Source: Corbicula japonica (Eukaryota; Mollusca; Bivalvia; Venerida; Cyrenidae). From it: a stretch of 64,000 bases of DNA. The DNA is taken from contig JAZAYU010000170.1 of assembly GCA_038501625.1 (NCBI GenBank), positions 930,001 through 994,000 of the forward strand. Direction: 5' to 3'. Each line of letters opens with the position of its first letter. Positions within the stretch are counted from its first letter, which is position 1. Made by a program: the position numbers and the translations under genes. The notes under the pieces are model-generated. The model was given only the letters and a program-made list of their open reading frames with translations, searched no databases and had not been told where the DNA came from. Below, one piece after another: positions 47,701 through 59,700 of this stretch.

Positions 47701-50700
47701 TATCAACAAAACAGGGCAAATCTTAGCTTGTTGAATAAAGATTGGATCGGAACTAATATTTTTTAACTCTTTCCTCCATAGTAACACATTGATTGCATGG
47801 GTGAACAGTGTAGATCTGGATCAGCCAGCACATCTGTGCCGTCTGATCAGGATTTGCACTGTTCGCTTTTTGATTCTTCAGGTTATTTCTGACTAAATTG
47901 TGACCAGTGCATATCTTGATCAGATGGCACAGATGTGCCGGCTGATCTGGATCTACACTGGTCGCACATGCGTAAAAATGTGTATATTGGAGGAAAGGGT
48001 TAAGCCTATCATTATTCTGTCCTATTTCTGTGAATGCTTGGAAAAGCTCTCAAAGTTATAGCAGACTGTGCTAATTTGATCAAATTTAAGAAATTAATGA
48101 GTTATAACATGTGGAGATAAAAGTAAGAAGTAAGAAAGTGGCAAAGCTTATTGGGTAAATCATAAAATAAATTCTAGAGTGACTGCTCAATATAGCTAGT
48201 TATTAAACTTGTTTGAGATATTATAGCCACAAACAGTCATACAAAGTTTGATGAAGATTGGATACCGATAGATATAACTCAAGTTAGAGAACTAAGATCT
48301 ATTATGGAAAGCACCTGTCTTTTGAAATCTGTATACAATGTATTTAAATAGTGGTAGCGTTCGATTCTTTACCTGTACCCAAGACGGCACATGAAGATGT
48401 ATTGAAAGCACAAAACTGACAAACCTTTCTAGAGCCTCGTCATATTCATTGACAGCTTTCTTGACTCCATCCTCATCATGGTTCTGACGAGCCTCCTGTA
48501 CCTACAACAATACAGTAATAATCAATAGACGTGCTATCTGGTACAAATATAACATCTAACTGTGAATATGATCGAAAGTAATGTTGTAAGTATTTACAGG
48601 TGTTACACTAAAATGATAAATGTATACTAGAATGTGTCCTCGGACACTGATGCCCCCAGTGCTACAACAACATTTGTAATGAAGGGCCATAACTCTGGTA
48701 AAAATAGCCACAGGAAAAATTCTTTTCTCTTACAATCATCAATTCATACTGCTTGATCATCAGTACAAGTTTGAAAGAAATCCACCCGCTAGTTAATGAA
48801 GAGTTGTGACACTGTTTGTCCATGTCATAAAGGTTTATATTCGGAGGCAAGGGTTAAATAAGTCATGAAAAATTAATGGATAAACTAAAGTGTAGATCCA
48901 GATCAGACTGCACATCCATACAATCTGATCAGAATCTACACTGAATGCTTTAGATTTATTGTATTATTTCGTAAAACAGTCGTATCCATGGAATAAGGGA
49001 AAAGTGCATCATCTGGGCTTTGCAACTGAGACACCATAATAACAGGCTGCATTTCTCATTTCTAATGTCAAGTATAATATAGAGCTAGAGCAGCCAATAG
49101 AATTATTTGTTTACTTATCTTTCACATGCAGAAGACAAGTATATTTGAAATGAGTGTATTACACCAAAACCAAGAGTAATAATTGGTCTCAGGAATGAAA
49201 GCCTTTCTTCAGACTGTTTCCATTTTGCATTGAAAAACATTTGGTACCATGAGGGGGCGCACAAACTATATATTATAAGCACAAGATAAATCAGAGTTAT
49301 GCAATAGCACAGTTGGAAATGTGATCAATACTGCTGTTACTGGGCAGCCAGCACCTCAATGGTGATTAAAATCATGGAGTATCCCAAAATCAATTATCAA
49401 ATTTTTAATGTACAAAATGACTTCAAATTCACCTCTTTCTTTTTTATAATGAACTCATACTGTCTAATGTAAAAAAAAAACTTTCTATAAATAATGTAAA
49501 ATTACTTACTATACATAATTACTCAACAAAGAATTTTACATCTAATATGCTATTAAAACCTGGGTATTTGTTCATGTTTTGCAAACATCAAAGGAATTAT
49601 TAAATTTGTACCGTCTTTCCCATACACTAGTTGCTGATTAATCAAACGCTGTTTAACATGAATAAATCACACGATGCTGTCAGTTCAGAGCCAGTAAGAC
49701 TTAGTTATTAAATCTACTTCTTACCAAAGTAATGTTAATATTAATTGGGATATAATTTTTGTCAATTTTGTGGACAGATCAATGCACAATTTAAAACTAA
49801 CAGGAAATACGGAAATGAACTTACAAATTTTAGAAAAACAAAAACCACTAAAATATTGTACATCCAAAAACCACAAATTTTTATGCCAACAAATACAAGT
49901 GTATCAGCACAATTCTTTTTTCAGTATCACTTTTGTCAAGCTTCCTTGTTGTTTGATTTAAAACTTTACACTGTAAGAAATGGCTGATATCCATTAAGCG
50001 TCCAGTGTTAATCCACACCAACTAGCACATATGAGCAATTCGATCAGGATCTACACTGTTTGCTTTTAGATTTATTAGGTTATTTCTCACCAAGAAACAA
50101 ACTGTGTGCATCCTATCAGTCAGCACCTTCAGGAGTAAGAACCAAGACAGCAGCATGCGACAGTCTTGGTGCAGTAAACATTTGTGCTAACTTATATTCA
50201 ACCTAACGATGCATAACAAAGTTAGAGATAGAGCAGAAAAGATCCTGATGTTTTATTTGAGACCACATGACATATTGTCACCGTTTGGCAAACATTTAGT
50301 TAAATTTGTAATCAATAAACATTTAGTTAAATTTGTAATCAATAACTGACAACAAAGTTACAGAGCTGACACGATCCTGACATCTGATTAAAATCAACTA
50401 AAATATTCATAATTATGAGAATTCTCAACAAATCTTATGAAAATCAGATGAAAGAGTGGCAAATCTATGTTTTCCTTTTGAGACTTGATGTTATCAGGAT
50501 TACAATTTGCAACTTTGGTGAGACCTTTATTGTGTAAACTAACAACAGCTGTCATATCTGAGAGTAACTTCTGGACAAAATGTAAACACAATAAATTATA
50601 AGGATCTTTCAGCCGGGGTGAGCAGAAATATTGAACGAGTGCAGTGCCAGTACCTGTTTGGTGAGTTTTCTCAGTGTTTCTGTCTGTTTGGTGGCCATAT

Positions 50701-53700
50701 CGTCAAGTTTTCTGTAAGCTTCCTCCGGTGATGTCTGTCGTGTGATCACAGCTTCCAGGAAGTCATACAGGTACTGAAAACAAGGTAGCAGTTATAAAGT
50801 GAGTAAGCCTACTGGCTGATCAACATGTCTTTAGTTATGTTCAGTCACAGTCCACAATCATAGACCTTAACCCTTTACTTCATAGATACACCTTTATTGT
50901 GGGGGTGACCAATGTAGATCCAGATCAGTTGGAACACTGTTGCCATCTAAGAACTCAGGATCTACAACGTTTGCTTTTTGATTGATTAGGTTATTTCTGA
51001 GCATGAAGAGAATACTGCAGATCATTAATTAGACAGCAAGGAAGTACATGCTGATCTGAATCTACATGGTCTCACACCTATAAAACCTATATATATATGG
51101 AATAAAGGGTTAAAACTAGTCTTAAGCAGATGAATGGTGGAAATGGTAATTTTATTATTATTCTATATCATTTCTTAGTATCCGTAAGATAACAATACCA
51201 ATAACATTAGTGCAAGTATATTACATCAATCATTAACCCTTTCATCCATATATACCTATTTTCACGCATGTGGGACCAGTTTAGATCCAGATCAGGATCT
51301 GCTCTGATCGCTTTTTGGTCAGAAATAACCTAACGAATCATAAAGCGAACAGTGCAGATCTATACTGTTCGCCCATAGAATAAAGGTGTGTCTATGGAGG
51401 AAAGTGTTAAAACAGAAAAATCTGCATCAAAATTAACTGATGATAAACTGGACTGTACATACATAGTCATTAACATCTATGCAGGATAAACTAGACAAAT
51501 ACAGTATATTGATGCCCACATGTTTGAATATTTGTCACAGGATTATTTCTATCATTATCATCTACATATGATGCATAATCATCTGTGGAAGTGTGAACTA
51601 ATCTGCCAGACAGGGAATTAAAAGTTAAAAATACAAGATTTTTTTTACTGAAAACTAAAAATGGATCATAACTCTAATTAAAATACTTGCGAAAATAATT
51701 TCTGACATTTAGATTCTATGTGTGATGTGTGGGTAAATTTTGTTCATTTTATGTAAAGCTACTCCTATATTTGAATAAATTCTGTTCAGAAAAACAAAAT
51801 GCCAGCTGTTTCCTACAAATTGCAAGGCTATCCAGTCATTATTGCTGGGCAAAATTGCTCGTCCAATAAGACCCTAGCAAGGGAATCTTGAAATGTCTAC
51901 TTCTTGTAAGTGTAATGAAAACATAAACATTCAGAACAACAAAACAACTCCAACATCTATTAAACACAATTATAATAACAGTGTAACATTATTACTTGCT
52001 TTTGCTTTAAACAACTGTAAAAAATAGAATTGAATTGTAAATAATAAATTCTGCAAAAAATCCTTACTAGAATAAACAATATTCTAATTGTTGAAATTAA
52101 TTGTTTCAGTTTTATTCTTAAGTGTACTGACCACAACAATAAACTATCCAAAATGTGTGAATTTAGAATGTGTACAATACAACCTAACTGATAACTTGAC
52201 AAGCTTTTTTAACACATCTGAACACTGTCTACTGACTTAATGATTAATATTTGTGAAATTGGTGAAAAAAAAAACAATTTGACAGCATGCTGTGAAACAA
52301 CAGTCTGTTACAATATTACAAGAGATGCTGAGACAAAAATTACACAAAACAATCTCTACCTTTGAATAGTATTTTGAACCAGCATACTATTAAGAGACAA
52401 ACCATATAAGATATGACTCAAAAAAAAAACTATACAACTCTAAATCAACAATCAACTTATTAACCCTTTCCTCCATATAAACTCATTTTAATGCATGTAC
52501 GACAAGGGAAGATCCAGATCAGCTGGCATATATGTTCGCTTTTTGGTCAGAAATAACCTAATACATCAAAAAGCAAATGGTGCAGATCCAGTTAAGATGG
52601 CACGGACTTGAAGACTAATCTGGATCTACACTGTTTGCGCAAGACATAAAGGTGTATATATGGAGTTAAGGGGTTATAATAATAGATATTATCATTATCA
52701 CAAACACTGAAAAAGTAACAATTCCATGAGCTAAGAGCATATTTTAAGGGCTTGTCTAGCAGCACATTTTGTGGTCTCAGCACAACACCATAATATCCAC
52801 AACTTACAGCAAAACAAGATAATTTACTATTGCAACTTTTTGTTCAATGCACAAGTGGTATTTAGGCTGCCACTGAACTAAGAGGCGAATAATGAACAGC
52901 AAAGGAGAGCTGGCAGCAAGCCATCAATCTGAGCTGTGGTTTACGGACTACTCCATACATGGTTTAATGCATTGGCAACCAGTGTAGATCCAATTCAGCC
53001 AATATGTCTATGGCATTGCATTGGTTGCATCTTGGTCAGAAATATCCTAATGAATCTAAGAGCGAACAATGTAGATCCTGATCTGCGCTGACTTATCTGG
53101 ATCTACACTGTTTGCCAATGTAATAAAAGTGTAACTATTGAGTAAAGGGTTTCCAGCTACATCTTTTCAAAAAATGGATACGACTTTTACCATATATGCA
53201 ACCAGTGTAGATCTAGATCAGCCTCCACAGCTATCTGATCAGGATATTCACTAAGGCTTCTAGACTAATTACATTATTTCTGACAAAAAGCGTACAGTGT
53301 AGATCCTGATCAGACAGATACAATGGCTGCCCATCTTTTTAAGGAGTTAAAAGGTTAAAAATGCATTGCAGAAATTTATTTACTGATTAGCAATCACTGT
53401 AGATCAAGATCAGGCTGTGTATATTTGGTGGTCTACATGTCACATATGTCCCAAAGGGCATTACTTCAAGTATTTTATTAGAATCTTTAAAAATGCGGCA
53501 AAATATATAAGTATAAAAAAAACTGCCAACTTAGTTGTACTAAGCTTTGCCTGCCAAGCATTTCCACAATGTCTTGACTCCACTTGTTTTACATGTAATT
53601 GTCTCTACCATTTTACCTACATGTTCCATGTCACAACTGATATTTAATTAACATAAGCATGTCAACAATAAACTTGAACAAATCAACAGTAACAAAAATA

Positions 53701-56700
53701 CTGACACTTTTATACTGCCAATAATTGTGAGCCTGAAAAGTTATATCAGAAGCAACATGTATTTTCAAAACAATACTATTTAAGCCTGAACTCACGATGA
53801 AATCATTAATATTCGTGGGGAACTTTTTTCGTTGCTTCTGCCAGAAGATCAATCTACATATTTAACCCTTTCCTCCATATATATGCATGTTTTGGCATGT
53901 GCAACCAGTGTAGATCCAGATCAGCCAGCACATCCGAGCCATCTGATCTGGATCTCCACTGGTTGCATTTTGATCAGAAATAACCTAATGAATGATAAAG
54001 CGAACAGTTTAGATCCAGATCAGACTGCACAGACATGCCGTCTGATCTGGATCTACACAGTTTGCCCACGCAATAAAGCTGTGTCTATGGAGGAAAGGGT
54101 TAATATTTGATGGGTACTATTTTTGTTGATTCTGCCAGAAGATCAATCCTCATATTTAAAACCATCATGGAAATAAGAAACTTAACATAAGCATAGTTTA
54201 GACAACTGAGATCCATGAATTTAAGAACCCACAATCATAAGATTTAATGGATTACACACTACTTTATGCCTACAAATTTAATTGTATTACAGTTAATTGA
54301 TCAAAGACAGGCTTCACTCTCTGTCAGTTAAACCTGTCCATTCATTGGTCAAAAGGGTGTTTGAATGAAAATTATTAACTGAATTTAGAAACTAAATGTC
54401 AAGTGTAGATCATCATCAATCTTGATAAGCTAACAGAGAAGGGTCTACAATGATCACCTGTGACCAAAGACATGCTCAACCTCTGAAGGTTTTTACTCAT
54501 TTAACAACTTCTGTTAAATGTAAAATTTTTCAAACAAACGAGATGCAATAAATTTGTTCAAGTCAGCAGTTACTTTTGAAGCTGTTTTACTATTTGTTAG
54601 CTCATTCACTTGATAGCCATAATGTAGTGTAAGCAAAGAATGCCAAAGGTCTGAGATTTGAGACCTGACTCAGCAAAGACATTATTAACCATTTACTCTA
54701 TGAAGACCACTTTTACCACATAGGGGATCAGTGTAGATCCAGATCAGCTGTCACCTCTGTTTTGTCTGGTTACAATCCACACAGTTTGCTTCTAGGACAA
54801 ACCACATCTAATGAATCTTAAAGCAAACAGCGTTGATCTTGATCAGACAGCACAGATCTGGATCCCATGGGATCAAAGCCATATCCCATGGAGTAAAGAG
54901 TTAGGTTAATCAAATACAGGTTTTATAAGCACCTTGATAAAGATTGTATTATAGTGAATGTTTTCATGTCCAGAAGTCAAACAATAAAGATAACACATAT
55001 GTAATTGGACTTACCCCTGACAAGTACTTGTATGTCAGATGTGCATTTTCAGCCAACACATCGGCGGCCAGGTCATAGTACTGAAAATATCAGGAAAGAT
55101 CAAGATAGAGTTAATCAATTTATTTTATGATTATCAGTCAATTATAGAAATTTCTCAGTGAAATGAAAATGAAATTCACTGTTTCACATTGCAGATAATC
55201 ATCTTTAATTATATACCGATAAATGATTTCAGCATGAGGTATATCAGTAAATTTGAATCCCACAGTGTAATTTTCTGATTCTGTATTTCTACAGTTGTCT
55301 GTGTTATATTTGACGTCGTAACTACATCATAATACATTTCGTATTCTGATCGTTTTTTAGGGTACTCTTCAGCACATATCAAACTCCAAAATTGGAAATT
55401 TCCATCGCTGTTCTATTCCTGAGCCATTCATAAATTAGCTATTGTGTAACTATCATTATTACAACTATTATGTAAACCATGTTTAGTTTTTGTTTAGTTT
55501 ATTTAAATTTGTTTTGTTTATAACAAAAGGTACCTAATATTCTATTTTTACTTTCCCCTAGGTTTTTCGTGCTTGTTCCCATTATAGGCATTTTATTCCC
55601 AAAGCAAACCTCTTGGAAATGGGTTCAATTTCAAGTATATGATGTCATGAACTAGAAATGTGTCCAAAGGACACGGATGCCCCCGCTATAGGTTTTTCAT
55701 AAAGCTCCCAGCAGTAGTGTAGAACAAGTTGTGTTCACGAGATAATTATATTCCTATTACAAGAAAATTCTATTTTTAGTAACAGTGACCTTGACCTTGG
55801 ATCTACAGGCATAGGTATTGTGCGGACACACCGCCTTGTCATGGTGAACATTTGTGCCAAGTTATTTTGAAATCCCTCCATTCATAACAAAGTTACAGCC
55901 TGGAGAAGAAAATTCTATTTTTAGGAACAGTGACCTTGACCTTGGACCTACAGGCTTGGGAATTTATGTGACACACAGTCTTAATATGGTGATCGATTAA
56001 ACCAAGTTATTTAAAAATCCAATGACAAATAACAAAGTTACAGAGCCGACACAATTTTGCAAGAAATTTCTATTTTTAGTAACAGTGACCTTGACCTTGG
56101 ACCTACAGGCATGGGTGTTGTATGCAACACCTTGTCATGATGAACATTTGTGCCAAGTTATTTTGAAATCCCTCCTTTCATAAGAAAGTTAAGGGCCAAG
56201 TGTATATTTTGCTTAACACAAAATGTAAGTGAAAAAGGGGCATAATTTGAAAAAATATTGGAAGCAGGGTTATGGATCTTGTTGGTTATGATGTAGATTT
56301 TGATGGTGAAAATATATTTCAAGTTTCAAGGCAATATCTCAAGTAGTTTTAAAGTTATGGGCAACATGCATATTTTGCTTAACACAAAATATAAGAATAA
56401 AACTAATGTAAATGAAATTATCAAAGGGCCATAACTTTTGAACAGAACATGTAAGAGCAAAACCCCGCCTTTATGCACAACAACATATCAGGCCAAGCAT
56501 TGTGGTAAAGTTTTATTAAATTCCCACCAGTAGTTTAGGAGGAGTTGCGTTCACGAGATATATTCCTATTAAAACTAATGTAAATGGAAGTATCAAAGGG
56601 CCATAACTTCTGAACAGAACATGTAAGAGCGAAACCCCACCTTCATGCACAACTACATATCAAGCCAAGCATTGTGGTAAAGTTTCATTAAATTCACACC

Positions 56701-59700
56701 AGTAGTTAAGGAGAAGTTGCGTTCACAAGATATATTCCTATTAAAACTAATGTAAATGGAAGTATCAAAGGGCCATAACTTCTGAACGGAACACGTAAGA
56801 GCGAAACCCCACCTTCATGCACAACTACATATCAAGCCAAGCATTGTGGTAAAGTTTCATTAAATTCCCACCAGTAGTTTAGGAGGAGTTGCGTTCACAA
56901 GATATATTCCTGTTAAAACTAATGTAAATGGAAGTATCAAAGGGCCATAACTTCTGAACGGAACATGTAAGAGCGAAACCCCACCTTCATGCACAACTAC
57001 ATATCAAGCCAAGCATTGTGGTAAAGTTTCATGAAATTCCCACCAGTAGTTTAGGAGGAGTTGCGTTCACGAGAATTTCGGACGGACGGACGGACGGACA
57101 GACGGACGGACGGACGGACGGACGGACGGACGGAAGGACGGACGGACAGGAGCAACTCTTAATGCCCGTCGCCATTTCATGGCGGGGGCATAAAAACATT
57201 ATGAACAAACATTTGTCTTATGATTTTTTTTCTATCTAAATCACAAAATTTATTTTAATCATCATCCATGATTACATCCTAGGTTTCTAGATAAGAACCA
57301 GTACTTGCACACTGTGTGAATTGAATCGTTGTTTGATATGAACAGGAAACAGGTACCACGCATGTAGAGTATTATTTACTTATCAATTTCATTTGTTGCT
57401 TACCTCATATTTGACATACAGAATGAGTAGATTGCCAAATGTCTCTGGAGGGAATGGGTTCTGTTGTAACAAGAACTGAAGTTTCTCGAAGCCCTGGGTT
57501 GCCTCATTCTCCATGTTCATGAGGGCCTGGTTGTGAAGGGACACTGCGTCAAGCTCCTCCTCTCCACGAGGAGGCATGTCTGTCAGCGCCTCACAGGCAG
57601 CCTCAACTGTTAAACATATAAACATAAGCAAACACCTGGAATCTGCTGCCAATTACTGCCAGTAAAGATATAATCTATGTTTTAAGACACCTTTAGAAGA
57701 CTTAGGAATCTTTAACAGTGCATTCTGTGTCTCTTATGACTAAGTGTCATTATAACTGTATCTGTATTTGCAGTATTCAAAAATTCCTTACCATGAATAG
57801 GTTTTCTAACTAGTCTAATTTCTAATACTATATTTTCACAATTAATGCAAGTTTTATGAAACAACAAAAAACATTCAAACTCTTAAAGAAAAAATATTAT
57901 TTGATTTAAAAAATGTATACTCAGTCGGACTGATAATGCAAAAGTAAGAGGAATTCTTCCTATAATTAGGCAAAAGAAGCTCTCTGAAAATGCAGTCAAT
58001 TAAGGATCGTAATATTTAAGAAGTTACCACCTAATGAAACAAGAGCTTACAGTTTTTCAGCTGGTATTCTATGGCTGCTTTCAGGTTGAAGGCCTCAACG
58101 AGAGCTGTCTCATGCAGAGTGAGCGAGTTACCCACACTTCTCACGTCTATCCCTTCTGTTGTCATACCAACACTCAACTCTGTTAAATGGAAGACAACTT
58201 CAACTTCATGATATATTAAAGAATGGCAAGAATTATAGGAGATAACTTCAACTCTGTATAATGTGTTTAAGAATTTAAAGTATGGCAGACAACTTTAATT
58301 CTGTAATTTAGGTTATTGAATTGCAAGATCAATGGGAGACAACTTTAACTCTGTAAATCAGGTTGATAAATTGCAAGATCAATGGGAGACAACTTTAGCT
58401 CCGTAAATCAGGTTGATGAATTGTAAGATCAATGGGAGACAACTTTAGCTCTGTAAATCAGGTTATTGAATAGCAAGATCAATGGGAGACAACTTTAACT
58501 CTGTAAATCAGGTTGATAAATTGCAAGATCAATGGGAGACAACTTTAGCTCCGTAAATCAGGTTGATGAATTGTAAGATCAATGGGAGACAACTTTAGCT
58601 CCGTAAATCAGGTTATTGAATAGAAAGATCAATGGGAGACAACTTTAACCATGTAAATCAGGTTGATAAATTGCAAGATCAGTGGGAGACAACTTTAGCT
58701 CTGTAAATCAGGTTGATAAATTGCAAGATCAATGGGAGACAACTTTAGCTCTGTAAATCAGGTTATTGAATAGCAAGATCAATGGGAGACAACTTTAGCT
58801 CTGTAAATCAGGTTATTGAATAGAAAGATCAATGGGAGACAACTTTAACTCTGTAACTCAGGTTGATAAATTGCAAGATCAATGGGAGACAACTTTAGCT
58901 CCGTAAATCAGGTTGATGAATTGTAAGATCAATGGGAGACAACTTTAGCTCTGTAAATCAGGTTATTGAATAGCAAGATCAATGGGAGACAACTTTAACT
59001 CTGTAAATCAGGTTGATAAATTGCAAGATCAATGGGAGACAACTTTAACTCTGTATATCAGGTTGATAAATTGCAAGATCAATGGGAGACAACTTTAAAA
59101 CGTTTAGTCCTATGCACACATTACAGATTTCTGTAGAACTCTGGAGTCTGAGCAGGGTTTATACTGTTTGCTATTTGGTCTGATAAAAGCATTTAGATCT
59201 ACTTCACACCAACTGTGGAAGTCCACAATTTAATCATAGTCTAAACTTATTGCAAAGTTAATAAGACTTATTTGTCCATGGTGCATTACTTATTTGAAAA
59301 CATTATGACAATGAAGTGTTATTACCTGGATGTTCTCTAATACCCTTCTCAATGATATCAGCTATATGTTTCAGTGCAGGAGCATACTGTTTCATCATGT
59401 AGTGACACAGGGCAATATTGTATGACAGATCAGGTTTATATCCCAGGATCTGTATAGCTGTTGTAAACTTGGCACATGCTTCTTCATAACGGGTTTCCTA
59501 CAACAGAACAATATGATACATGGCAAATCGGGAGTTTTAACCCTTTACTCCATATAAAGGACTTTTACTGCATGGGTGAATAGTGTTGATCCAGATCAGC
59601 TGGCAAGTCCATGCCATCTGATCAGGATCTACATTGTTTGCCTTTTGATACATCGGGTTATTTCTGATTAAAAAGCAAACAGTGTTGATCTGATCAGATG

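Noticed and set aside
53832..54110. 92-residue ORF containing 'SVDPDQPAHPSHLIW'
   Set aside because: It is a translation of a MITE copy. Similar peptides arise from other MITE copies (59537-59782, 61856-62071).
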